A stretch of DNA of 37,303 nucleotides, taken from positions 1 to 37,303 of the forward strand of contig NZ_RDSR01000028.1 of the NCBI RefSeq assembly GCF_003716325.1, written 5' to 3'. The position numbers and the translations under genes are program-made. Each line of letters starts with the position of its first letter. Within the stretch, counting starts at the first letter, position 1. This stretch comes from Cryobacterium tepidiphilum (GTDB lineage: Bacteria; Actinomycetota; Actinomycetes; Actinomycetales; Microbacteriaceae). This document shows positions 1-7,435 of the stretch, piece by piece. The notes under the pieces are model-generated. The model saw nothing but the letters and a program-made list of their open reading frames with translations, made no database searches and was not told the origin of the DNA.

Positions 1-6
1 ACCGGG

Positions 7-528
7 CTACGCCTGGTTCGCGGACTCCTGCTTCTCACGCAGCGCGTCGACCGTGCGAACGGCCTTCGACAGCGGTGCGTTGAACAGATATGCGGCTCCG
101 AACAGCGAGGCCTTGAAGGCGCCGGCAAGCTTGCCGAGCAGAACTTCGCGGGACTCGAGGTCGGCGAGCTTGCCTACCTCTGCGGCGGAGAGCGGGTTAC
201 CGTCGAAGTAACCGCCCTTGACCACCAGGAGAGGGTTTGCCTTGGCAAAGGCACGCAGGCTCTTCGCGACGGCGACAGGGTCACCGTGCACGAAAGCGAT
301 GGCGGACGGTCCGGCAAGCTCGTCGTCGAACGACGTGATGCCGGCGTTGTTCGCCGCAATCTTGGTCAGCGTGTTCTTTACCACGGCGTACGTGGCGTCC
401 CCACTGATGTCCTTGCGCAGCTGCTTGAGCTGGGCAACAGTGAGTCCGCGGTACTCGGTGAGCAGAACGGCGGTCGAGCTCTGGAATTTCTCCGTAAGCT
501 CGGCGACCGATGCTTCCTTGTTCGCCAT
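7..528 (-). CDS. rplJ: 50S ribosomal protein L10
   Basis: This 173-residue protein matches L10, which binds 23S rRNA at the GTPase-associated centre and carries the L7/L12 dimers of the ribosomal stalk. The sequence begins [11 protein letters not shown] and contains the usual L10 segments '[17 protein letters not shown]' and '[10 protein letters not shown]', with the stalk-binding helix at the C-terminus. The frame stays open 30 codons further upstream, but the ATG at 528 is preceded by a good GAGGAG ribosome binding site and the extra residues belong to the leader, so 528 is the start. The partner rplL would be expected just beyond base 1. Unlike the common rplKAJL order, rplA is about 11 kb away in this window. 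Confidence 0.97.
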   Translation of the reverse strand: MANKEASVAELTEKFQSSTAVLLTEYRGLTVAQLKQLRKDISGDATYAVVKNTLTKIAANNAGITSFDDELAGPSAIAFVHGDPVAVAKSLRAFAKANPLLVVKGGYFDGNPLSAAEVGKLADLESREVLLGKLAGAFKASLFGAAYLFNAPLSKAVRTVDALREKQESANQA

Positions 529-700
529 GGCGCTCCTCTTGATCTTTGTTTGCCGGTAGCCCTTGGCGCAGACATGAAAAAAGCTCCAGCGCAGGGCCGG
601 AGCTGAGGCGGATTTCACCGCTTATGACTTCGAACACCTGCGCAGGCCGTTCACGTGAATGAACCTTCGATCACTGTGGCATTTCTGCGCACGGCAATAA
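529..700 (-). promoter_or_regulatory. Candidate L10-type leader RNA upstream of rplJ
   Basis: The transcribed region before rplJ is long and structured. It holds a small GCGG/CCGC hairpin (around 608-622) followed by a terminator-like hairpin with a T run 49 nt before the start codon. L10, alone or with L7/L12, is known to repress its own operon through such leaders in many bacteria. The exact aptamer boundaries are inferred; I did not align it to a covariance model. Confidence 0.5.
577..604 (-). terminator. Attenuator-like hairpin with T run in the rplJ leader
   Basis: On the minus strand AGCTCC (604-599) can pair with GGAGCT (587-582) and is followed directly by five to six T residues (582-577). 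This has the form of an intrinsic terminator, yet it lies between the probable promoter and the rplJ start. That suggests conditional termination of rplJL. Confidence 0.55.
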
Positions 701-723
701 CCGGCGGTCTTTGGCTTTCATAC

Positions 724-753
724 AAACTAACGGATGCCGCACCCGCCACGCAA
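724..753 (-). promoter_or_regulatory. Possible rplJ promoter
   Basis: Reading the minus strand, TTGCGT (753-748) is separated by 18 bp from TAGTTT (729-724). This is a reasonable -35/-10 pair upstream of the rplJ leader. The -10 is imperfect and no start site is proven. Confidence 0.35.
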
Positions 754-824
754 ATCGGTCAGGTCGCCGCGAGGTCGGCGGGTTCGATCCGCGTGATCCC
801 GGGTGTCCCGTCGAAGGCGCGGTC

Positions 825-1251
825 GCATCCGTTGCGGCTTGCGTTTAGGAAGACGGCTCGCGGCACAACGCACGCCGGCTTCCTGAACCCCACGCCGGAG
901 CGGGGCGCGGGCCCACGCGACGCGAGGCGCGGCATCCGTTGCGGCTTGGGTTTGGGAAGACGGCTCGCGGTACAACGCACGCCGGCTTCCTGAACCCCAC
1001 GCCGGAGCGGAGCGCGGGCCCACGCGACGCAGGAGCGCGGGCGCACGCGACGCAGGAGCGCGGGCGCACGCGACGCAGGAGCGCGGGCGCACGCGACGTG
1101 GAGCGCGGGCCCACGCCCGAGCGGAGCGCGGCCCCACGCGACGCGAGGCGCGGCATCCGTTGCGGCTTGGGTTTGGGAAGACGGCTCGCGGTACAACGCA
1201 CGCCGGCTTCCTGGACCCACGCCGGAGCGGGGCGCGGGGCTACGCGACGGG
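825..1251. repeat. Non-coding repeat block: three ~100-bp direct repeats
   Basis: A unit that starts GCATCCGTTGCGGCTT, continues through GGAAGACGGCTCGCGG and ACGCACGCCGGCTTCCTG, and ends in a GC-rich CGGAGCGG tail occurs three times, beginning near 825, 932 and 1153. The first two are 107 bp apart and the third is 221 bp further on because a tandem array sits in between. The open frames across the block (up to about 150 residues of Arg/Ala/Pro repeats) are not gene-like. The last copy runs up to the end of the HAD phosphatase gene. I see no gene in 754-1239. Confidence 0.85.
1026..1117. repeat. 23-bp tandem repeat array
   Basis: A 23-bp unit beginning GACGCAGGAGCGCGGGCGCA starts at 1026, 1049 and 1072, and a diverged fourth unit starts at 1095 (GACGTGGAGCGCGGG). 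The first three are identical and in direct contact. There are no unique spacers, so this is a minisatellite and not a CRISPR array. Confidence 0.85.
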
Positions 1252-2013
1252 CGCGCTGAGCTCCGCGATCAGTTGCGCGACGACGTCTGCGGTGTCTTCC
1301 CAGCCGCTCACGGCCACGCACGGAACGCCGAGGGCCTTCACCGGGTAGTCGTTGCCCTGCTCGTCGAGGCGGTCCCCCACGAACAGCATCTCCCCCAGCG
1401 GAATGCCGGTGAGTTCGGCAAGCCGGTTCATGCCGTAGGCCTTGTCGATGCCGCGGCGGGTGATGTCAACGGATGTCGACCCACCGGACCGCACTTCGAG
1501 GTCGGGCAGCTGGGCCTGGGCTGCGGCGCGCAGCCGGTTCTTCTTCGAGCCGTCCGGGTCCCACGTGACCTTGGCGCTCACGGGCGCGGCCTGCCCGAGG
1601 GCGGAGAACGTGATCTGAGAGCCGCGATCCTCCAGAACCGGTCCCCAGGTCTCCGTCTCCCAGTAGCCGAGCTCGCGCGCGGACGCCTCGACGGCGGCGA
1701 GCGCACGCACCTTCTCGTCGTCCGTGAGGTTTTGGGCGTAGACCTGCGCCCACGCGTCGTCCTGGTAGCGGTAGTACTGGGTGCCACAGGTGGGCATGAG
1801 GTGCAGGCGCGACAGCAGCGCGGCATCCGTCGAGCCAAGCCGGTCGATGACCTGCATGCGGAACTGGCCGATCTGGCCACCGGAGATGACGCAGACCTCG
1901 GCCACGCCGAGGAGCCTCACCAAGAGGTCGGCCATGCGGGGGTCGAGCGGGGATTTCGATGGGGCGAGGGTGTCGTCAAGGTCGAAGGCGACCAGCCGGG
2001 GAGTCGTCGTCAC
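1240..2013 (-). CDS. HAD-IIB family phosphatase (phosphomannomutase-like hydrolase)
   Basis: The protein has the four HAD motifs: DLDDT near the N-terminus, ISGG as motif II, a lysine in the SAKVTWDPDGSKK region, and GDRLDEQGND as motif IV. Such enzymes are Mg-dependent phosphomonoesterases; the large insert after motif II is the IIB cap, as in phosphomannomutase and sucrose-phosphatase relatives. The substrate cannot be read from the sequence. A GTG at 2040 would add nine residues, but a TAGGCT hexamer at 2049-2044 would place the transcript start inside that extension, so the GTG at 2013 with AGAAAG upstream is preferred. The gene is divergent from the efflux pump and ends in the repeat block. 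Confidence 0.85.
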   Translation of the reverse strand: MTTTPRLVAFDLDDTLAPSKSPLDPRMADLLVRLLGVAEVCVISGGQIGQFRMQVIDRLGSTDAALLSRLHLMPTCGTQYYRYQDDAWAQVYAQNLTDDEKVRALAAVEASARELGYWETETWGPVLEDRGSQITFSALGQAAPVSAKVTWDPDGSKKNRLRAAAQAQLPDLEVRSGGSTSVDITRRGIDKAYGMNRLAELTGIPLGEMLFVGDRLDEQGNDYPVKALGVPCVAVSGWEDTADVVAQLIAELSAPVA

Positions 2014-2060
2014 GCCTGTTCTTTCTGTCGGTGCGGTCACAACAGCCTACCGAACCGGGA

Positions 2061-2105
2061 TAGTTGACATAGGTCTACTACTTGTTTATAGTTGACCGTT
2101 GTCAA
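2061..2105 (+). promoter_or_regulatory. Near-consensus promoter and MarR-type operator before the efflux pump
   Basis: TTGACA (2064-2069), 17 bp, then TATAGT (2087-2092) form an almost perfect housekeeping promoter. The 9-mer ATAGTTGAC occurs at 2060-2068 and again at 2088-2096, 28 bp apart. The second copy is part of an inverted repeat TTGAC-CGTT-GTCAA (2092-2105) that overlaps the -10 and the start site. A repressor sitting there would block the promoter; the MarR-family protein encoded two genes on is the obvious candidate. Confidence 0.7.
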
Positions 2106-2122
2106 TTACTAGCAGGAGTCCC

Positions 2123-3901
2123 ATGCCACGCGCTTCGCGTTCCTCGTCATCATCCCCCAAGACCAGAACCCCGGTGAACCCCGACGGCTCCATGAGCAAG
2201 CGCCAGGTACTGGAGTCCCTGTCCGGGCTCCTCCTCGGCATGTTCGTGTCGATCCTCGCGGGCACGGTCGTCGCCACGTCGCTGCCGGTCATCATCGCCG
2301 ACCTGAAGGGCGACCAGTCCGCCTACATCTGGGTGGTCACCGCCACCCTTCTCGCCACCACGGTCTCGACGCCGCTGTGGGGGAAGATCGCCGACCTGTT
2401 CAACCGCAAGCTGCTCATCCAACTCGCGCTCGGCACCTTCGTGGTCGGCTCCGCCCTGGCCGGGTTCTCGCAGAACACCGACACCCTGATCGCCTTCCGC
2501 GTGCTGCAGGGCCTCGGCGCCGGCGGCCTCGCCTCGCTCAGCCAGATCATCATGGCCGACATCATCAGTCCCCGCGAGCGCGGAAAGTACGCGGGCCTGT
2601 TCGGCGCCGTGATGGCCATCGGAACTGTCGGCGGCCCGCTCCTCGGCGGCGTCGTCACCGACGCGTTCAGCTGGCGCTGGAACTTCTTCATCGCCCTCCC
2701 GGTGGCGATCATCGCGATCATCCTGCTGCAGGTCACGCTGCACCTGCCGAAGCACCCCAAGCGCACCGTCCACATCGACTACGCGGGCGCCGTGCTCATC
2801 GCGGGCGGTGTCTCCACCCTGCTGATCTGGGTCTCGCTGGCCGGCAAGGACTTCGAGTGGGCCTCCGTGCCGTCGTTCATCATGGTCGCGGCTGCTGGCC
2901 TCGCCCTCATCGCGGCCGTCATCGTCGAGCTCAAGGTGAAGGAGCCGATCATCCCGCTGACGATGTTCAAGAACCGCACGTTCGCGCTCTCGGTCATCGC
3001 CAGCATCTCGGTCGGCGTCTCGATGTTCGGCACGTCCGTCTTCCTCAGCCAGTACATGCAGCTTGCACGCGGCGCCTCCCCGACCCAGTCGGGCCTGCTC
3101 ACGATCCCGATGATGGGCGGCCTGCTGATCGCGTCGACCGTGTTCGGCAACCTGATCAGCCGTCGCGGCAACTGGAAGGGGATCATGGTCTCCGGCGGCG
3201 TGCTCGTCGTCGGCGGCACGCTCCTCCTCGGCACCCTGCGTTACGACACCAACCTGGTGCTCGTGGGCGTCTACATGTTCGTACTCGGGGCCGGCCTCGG
3301 CATGCTCATGCAGAACCTCGTGCTCGTGGTGCAGAACTCCATCGAGGTGCGCAACCTCGGTGTGGCCACCAGCGCGGTCACGTTCTTCCGCAGCCTGGGC
3401 GGCACGGTCGGCGTCTCGCTGCTCGGCTCGGTGCTCGGCACCTATGTGGCCCAGCACATCAAGGACAGCGTCCTGGAGCTGGCACCCGCCGACCAGGCCG
3501 TCGCGGCCCAGGCGCTCGGCAGCGGGAACATCCCGCACATCGCCCAGCTCCCCACCGTGGTGCGCACCCTGGTCGAGAGCGCGTACGGTTCCGGGGTCGG
3601 CACCGTGTTCCTCTACAGCGTTCCCCTGGCCCTGGTCACACTCATCGCCGTGCTCTTCCTGCCCAACGTGAAGCTCGGCACGAAGAACGCGCTGCAGCGC
3701 AAGAGCGGCGCGGCCACGGGCGCGATCGACACGATCGCCGTCGACCAGGTGCCCGCCGCCCGGGAGCGCAAACGCGAGACCGAGGACACCGAGGACACCC
3801 TGATCGAGGTGAGCGCCGCGGCCGCTGCCCTCCCCCCGGTCGGCGAGGCCCACGACACCAGATCGATCGACATCAGCGCTCCGCTGGAGCCCCGGCGGTA
3901 G
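2123..3901 (+). CDS. DHA2-family multidrug MFS transporter (14 TM, EmrB/QacA type)
   Basis: The 592-residue protein is a proton-driven drug exporter of the DHA2 group. It shows many hydrophobic helices, the motif A region 'LWGKIADLFNRK' between helices 2 and 3, the motif C region 'GAVMAIGTVGGPLLGG', and 'FSWRWNFFIALP' typical of this group. The length and helix count fit 14 TM segments. A long polar, charged tail of roughly 80 residues follows the last helix and probably lies in the cytoplasm. The ATG at 2123 follows AGGAG; an upstream TTG at 2099 lies inside the operator and is rejected. It is followed after 3 bp by a MarR regulator, which fits a drug-induced pump. The substrate is unknown. 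Confidence 0.92.
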   Translation: MPRASRSSSSSPKTRTPVNPDGSMSKRQVLESLSGLLLGMFVSILAGTVVATSLPVIIADLKGDQSAYIWVVTATLLATTVSTPLWGKIADLFNRKLLIQLALGTFVVGSALAGFSQNTDTLIAFRVLQGLGAGGLASLSQIIMADIISPRERGKYAGLFGAVMAIGTVGGPLLGGVVTDAFSWRWNFFIALPVAIIAIILLQVTLHLPKHPKRTVHIDYAGAVLIAGGVSTLLIWVSLAGKDFEWASVPSFIMVAAAGLALIAAVIVELKVKEPIIPLTMFKNRTFALSVIASISVGVSMFGTSVFLSQYMQLARGASPTQSGLLTIPMMGGLLIASTVFGNLISRRGNWKGIMVSGGVLVVGGTLLLGTLRYDTNLVLVGVYMFVLGAGLGMLMQNLVLVVQNSIEVRNLGVATSAVTFFRSLGGTVGVSLLGSVLGTYVAQHIKDSVLELAPADQAVAAQALGSGNIPHIAQLPTVVRTLVESAYGSGVGTVFLYSVPLALVTLIAVLFLPNVKLGTKNALQRKSGAATGAIDTIAVDQVPAARERKRETEDTEDTLIEVSAAAAALPPVGEAHDTRSIDISAPLEPRR

Positions 3902-3904
3902 TCC

Positions 3905-4363
3905 ATGCCTGTCATCGAGCAAACGGATGCTGAGACCGTCGCGGCCATCGCGGCTGTCGAGGAGCAGCTGGGCCGGCTGATCTCCCACGTGCGAGCCAGC
4001 ATGCGGGATGCGGCGACGGCCATGCATCCCGCCCTGCAGCCGTTCGGCCTGAAACTGCTGCGGCTGCTGGCCCGGTGTGGACCCCTCCACGCCGGCGCCG
4101 CGGCCGAGGCGCTCATGGTGGACAAGAGCGTGATCAGCCGGCAGGTGCGGGCGCTCGAAGACCTCAAACTGCTCGAGCTGCAGCCCGACCCCGCAGACGG
4201 CCGGGTGCGCATCCTCGCACTGACCGCCTTCGGGAAGGACGAACTCCACCGGGCGCACGTGAAGGACAAGGCGATGGTGCACAGCCGGCTGAGCTCGTGG
4301 TCCGCCGGTGACCTGAACGAGCTCGCCAGCCTGCTGGCGCGCCTCAACAGCTCCGTGGAATAG
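3905..4363 (+). CDS. MarR-family transcriptional regulator
   Basis: This 152-residue protein has a MarR winged-helix fold: a dimerisation helix at the N-terminus, then 'LKLLRLLARCGPLHAGAAAEALMVDKSVISRQVRALEDLKLLEL' as helix-turn-helix, and a wing with 'DPADGRVRILALTAFG'. It starts three bases after the pump stop codon without a clear ribosome binding site, so translation is probably coupled. The family usually represses a neighbouring efflux gene and is released by a small ligand. The inverted repeat over the pump promoter is its likely target. The ligand cannot be predicted. Confidence 0.92.
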   Translation: MPVIEQTDAETVAAIAAVEEQLGRLISHVRASMRDAATAMHPALQPFGLKLLRLLARCGPLHAGAAAEALMVDKSVISRQVRALEDLKLLELQPDPADGRVRILALTAFGKDELHRAHVKDKAMVHSRLSSWSAGDLNELASLLARLNSSVE

Positions 4364-4372
4364 CGCCGGAGG

Positions 4373-5893
4373 CTAGGCCGGCAGGGTCACCGTGAAACGC
4401 GTGAACCCTGGCCGGCTCTCGGCCGTGATCTGGCCGTGGTGCGCGCTGACGACGGCCCGGGCGATCGCCAGGCCGAGGCCGGTGCTGCCCGTTCCGCGGG
4501 AGCGGGAACTGTCGCCGCGGGCGAAACGCTCGAACAAGCTGGGCTGCAGCTCGTCGGGGATGCCGGGGCCGTCATCCGTCACGGTGATCACCGCGCTGGG
4601 TGCGCCGTCGACATCGCGGGTGGCGAGGCCGGCCGTCACGGTCGTTCCGGCGGGCGTGTGGATGCGGGCGTTGGCCAGCAGGTTCGCCACGACCTGGTGC
4701 AGGCGGGCGCCGTCGCCTTCGACCTCCAGGGGCTCGTCGGGCAGGTCGAGGTGCCAGATGTGATCGGGCCCGGCAACGTGCGCGTCGGCCAGGGCGTCGA
4801 TCAACAGGGCCGTGAGGTCCACCTCCTCACGCTCCAGTTCGCGCCCTTCGTCGAGTCGCGCCAGGAGCAGGAGGTCTTCGACCAGGCCGGTCATGCGCAC
4901 GCTCTCGGATTCGATCCGGCGCAGCGCGTGCGCGATGTCCTCGGGGAGGTCCTGGCCCGTGCGGCGGGTGAGCTCGGAGTAGCCGCGGATCGCCGCCAGC
5001 GGCGTGCGAAGCTCGTGGCTGGCATCCGCCACGAACCGCCGCACCTTGTTCTCGCTGGCCTGCCGGGTCTCGAGGGCCAGGTCCACGTGGTCGAGCATGC
5101 GATTGAGCGCGAGCGCCACCTGGCCGACCTCGGTGCGCGGGTCGGCGTCGGCCTCCGGCACGCGGTCGACAAGCGACACCTCCCCCTGGGCGAGCGGCAG
5201 CTCCGACACGCGCCCGGCGGTCGCGGTGACGCGTTGCAGCGGCCGCAGGGCGAGCCGCACCACCCACGCCGCGAGCCCGGCGACGATGAGCACTCCCGCC
5301 AGAGACACCACGGCGATGGTCGCGGCGAGCCGTGCTGCGGTGCCGTCGACCGTCGCCAGCGGCAAGCCGATCAGGTAGGCGACACCGGAGCTCGTCACCT
5401 CCCCCAGCACCCGATATCGGCCGACGTCGCCGCCGAGGTCGATGGTCACCGGGGTGGATGCCGTGGTGTGCTCCGCGAGGAGCTGCACCTGGCGATCGGT
5501 GAGGCCCTGCACGGCACCGGTCTCGTCGAGGTAGCCGTAGGAGATCGTGGTGCCGTCGAAGACCAGGGCAAGGGTGCCGGATGCCTGCGCCGGGCCGTTG
5601 AGGATGTTGGCCGCTGACGGCTCCGAGATGGTGCCCGGGCGGTCGGGTCGGTCGAGAACGCCGTGCGAGCGCTCTGCGGCGGAGCGCAGCTGCTGGTCGA
5701 GTTCGTCCTGGAGGCCCGCGCGCAGGATGGCAACGCTGACGAAGCCGATCACAATGCTCACCAGCGCAAGCAGTGCGACGACGACCGTGACGAGGCGGCG
5801 GCGGAGGGTCCACGGGGCGTGGGCCGGCGACCGGTCGGCCGGCGGATGCGACGCGGAGCCGGCTTCGGCATCCGTTGTCGCGTTCTCGGTCAT
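4373..5893 (-). CDS. Sensor histidine kinase (OmpR-type pair)
   Basis: The 506-residue membrane kinase has a first TM at about 34-56, an extracytoplasmic sensor region to about 185, a second TM at about 189-216, a HAMP linker, and a HisKA box 'ASHELRTPLAAIRGY' with phospho-acceptor His293. An HATPase domain follows, with N box 'VANLLANARIHTP', G1 'DDGPGIP', an F box and G2 'TGLGLAIARAV'. It overlaps the upstream response regulator by 4 bp (ATGA), so the two are co-translated. The architecture is like mycobacterial TcrY/TrcS or CutS. The sensed signal is unknown. It converges with marR 9 bp away. Confidence 0.94.
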   Translation of the reverse strand: MTENATTDAEAGSASHPPADRSPAHAPWTLRRRLVTVVVALLALVSIVIGFVSVAILRAGLQDELDQQLRSAAERSHGVLDRPDRPGTISEPSAANILNGPAQASGTLALVFDGTTISYGYLDETGAVQGLTDRQVQLLAEHTTASTPVTIDLGGDVGRYRVLGEVTSSGVAYLIGLPLATVDGTAARLAATIAVVSLAGVLIVAGLAAWVVRLALRPLQRVTATAGRVSELPLAQGEVSLVDRVPEADADPRTEVGQVALALNRMLDHVDLALETRQASENKVRRFVADASHELRTPLAAIRGYSELTRRTGQDLPEDIAHALRRIESESVRMTGLVEDLLLLARLDEGRELEREEVDLTALLIDALADAHVAGPDHIWHLDLPDEPLEVEGDGARLHQVVANLLANARIHTPAGTTVTAGLATRDVDGAPSAVITVTDDGPGIPDELQPSLFERFARGDSSRSRGTGSTGLGLAIARAVVSAHHGQITAESRPGFTRFTVTLPA

Positions 5894-6630
5894 TTCGGGG
5901 TCTTCAGCATGTAACCGGCGCCGCGCACGGTGTGGATCATCGGGTCGCGGCCGGCGTCGATCTTCTTGCGGAGGTAGGAGATGTAGATCTCGACGACGGA
6001 GGAGCGGCCGCCGAAGTCGTAGCTCCAGACCCGGTCGAGGATCTGCGCCTTGCTGAGCACGCGGCGCGGGTTGCGCATGAGGAAGCGCAGGAGCTCGAAC
6101 TCGGTGGCAGTCAGCTCGATCTGGTCGTCGCCGCGGAACACCTCGTAGCTGTCCTCGTCGAGGGTGAGGTCGCCGATCGTGATGCGCGGGTCGCTCGAAT
6201 CGGCGACGGAGAGCGTGGAGCGACGGATCAGTCCGCGGAGGCGCGCCACTACTTCCTCAAGGCTGAACGGCTTGGTGACGTAGTCGTCGCCGCCCGCCGT
6301 GAGGCCCGCGATGCGGTCGTCGAGCGAGTCCTTCGCGGTGAGGAAGAGCACGGGCGTCTCGTGGCCGTCGGCGCGCACACGCTGCAGCACCTGGAGGCCG
6401 TCGATGTCGGGAAGCATGATGTCGAGCACAATGGCGTCGGGCCGGAACTCGCGGGCCGTTCGGAGCGCCTGCTGCCCGTCGCTTGCGGTGCGCACCTCCC
6501 ACCCCTCGTAGCGCAGGGCCATGGAGAGCAGGTCGGTGAGCCCGGGTTCGTCGTCGACGACGAGTACCCGAATGGTGCTGCCGTCGGCCTTGCGAAGCTT
6601 CGGTCCGCGGGTGTGCTCTGCAGTGCTCAT
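5890..6630 (-). CDS. OmpR/PhoB-family response regulator
   Basis: This 246-residue protein has a receiver domain (about 20-135) with acidic pocket residues Asp26/Asp27, phospho-acceptor Asp70 in 'AIVLDIMLPD', the Thr of 'FLTAKD' and the Lys of 'VTKPF'. The C-terminal winged helix ends 'HTVRGAGYMLKTP', the standard OmpR wing. It is the first gene of the operon with the kinase just downstream. The start ATG at 6630 lies 6 nt after GATAAT, so the message is probably leaderless. Direct repeats over the -35 region suggest autoregulation. Confidence 0.95.
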   Translation of the reverse strand: MSTAEHTRGPKLRKADGSTIRVLVVDDEPGLTDLLSMALRYEGWEVRTASDGQQALRTAREFRPDAIVLDIMLPDIDGLQVLQRVRADGHETPVLFLTAKDSLDDRIAGLTAGGDDYVTKPFSLEEVVARLRGLIRRSTLSVADSSDPRITIGDLTLDEDSYEVFRGDDQIELTATEFELLRFLMRNPRRVLSKAQILDRVWSYDFGGRSSVVEIYISYLRKKIDAGRDPMIHTVRGAGYMLKTPK

Positions 6631-6636
6631 GCTGTC

Positions 6637-6668
6637 ATTATCAAAGCGTTCCCTATGAGATAGCTATG
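6637..6668 (-). promoter_or_regulatory. Leaderless promoter with OmpR-type direct repeat
   Basis: GATAAT (6642-6637) is followed by 6 nt and the regulator's ATG. Upstream, where the -35 would be, the pentamer CATAG occurs twice on the minus strand (6668-6664 and 6657-6653), exactly 11 bp apart. Direct repeats with one helical turn spacing are the usual binding mode of OmpR-family regulators. Confidence 0.5.
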
Positions 6669-6709
6669 GGTTGTAGGAACGAAAGCTGCAGATCGACTGT
6701 CGGAACCGC

Positions 6710-7435
6710 TCACTCGATCCCGATGCGACGCAGCACCAGCACGAGGGAGCCGGCGCCGAGCAGGGCCAGGGCCAGGCTTCGACAAGCGGATGCGCCGCTG
6801 ATGCCGGTGCCCGCGAGCACGGCGGGGCCCGAGCCCGGCTCCGTTGCCGCGGCTCCCCCGCTCACTCGAGTGGCCGATGCGTTCGCCTGGGGCTCGCCCT
6901 GCACCGCGGTGATCTCGAATCGCAGGTCGGCCGTCTGGCCGGCGACGTCGTTGGTGGCTTCGCGCGGCACGCTGACCTCTGCCAGGTAGTGGGCCGCCGA
7001 GCCCGCGGGCACGGCGGGCAGCGGGTAGCCGCCGAGGATGACGGCGAGCGCGCCGTCGGCCACGCGGGTCTCGACTCCGGGGCACTGGAACGCTCCCGTT
7101 GTGCCGGTCCAGGCCATGCTGCACGCCGTGAGCCGCATGCGGAGCCCTTGTGCGGCATCCGTCAGCAGTGCGCTGTCGCTGTCGCTCTGCACGCGGAGCG
7201 ACAGCGCGGCGTCGACGGCCGCCGAATTGCGGGCGGTGACGAACCAGACGGCCGTGCCGCCCGGCGCGAGGTTCTCGAAGCCCCCGGCCGGGGAGCTGGT
7301 GACCGTGAGAAAGTCGGCGCCGGCTTCGCCCGTGTCGTCTGCCATGGCCGCGGTTGCCGTGAGGGCGCCGCCCGAGACGGCTGCGCCGACGACGATCGCC
7401 GCGGCGGCCCCGAGTTGTCTCAGACCTCTGAACAT
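6710..7435 (-). CDS. Secreted cell-wall protein with LAXTG sorting signal
   Basis: The 241-residue protein has an N-terminal signal peptide (MFRGLRQL..., hydrophobic core, cleavage near 'ATAAMA'), an extracellular region of about 170 residues, and a C-terminal sorting signal: LAGTG at 207-211, a hydrophobic stretch, then a basic RRIGIE tail. LAXTG is the motif used by class E sortases of actinobacteria, so the protein should be covalently attached to peptidoglycan; no sortase is in the window. The start overlaps the upstream signal-peptidase gene by 16 bp. The same frame is open to 8008, but that extension is a shadow of the peptidase gene. The middle part looks like an Ig/camelysin-type beta domain; I do not recognise a specific family. 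Confidence 0.8.
   Translation of the reverse strand: MFRGLRQLGAAAAIVVGAAVSGGALTATAAMADDTGEAGADFLTVTSSPAGGFENLAPGGTAVWFVTARNSAAVDAALSLRVQSDSDSALLTDAAQGLRMRLTACSMAWTGTTGAFQCPGVETRVADGALAVILGGYPLPAVPAGSAAHYLAEVSVPREATNDVAGQTADLRFEITAVQGEPQANASATRVSGGAAATEPGSGPAVLAGTGISGASACRSLALALLGAGSLVLVLRRIGIE

Noticed and set aside
1026..1117. Tandem 23-bp repeats as a CRISPR array
   Set aside because: The units touch each other without unique spacers and no cas gene is near.
727..1321. Several minus-strand frames of 136-158 residues rich in Arg, Ala and Pro across the repeats
   Set aside because: They merely read through the direct and tandem repeats in different frames, with no start signals or homology.
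2150..4282. A 710-residue minus-strand frame opposite the efflux pump and marR
   Set aside because: It is the antisense shadow of two well-recognised genes; its composition (His/Asp/Glu/Arg rich) is typical of high-GC antisense frames.
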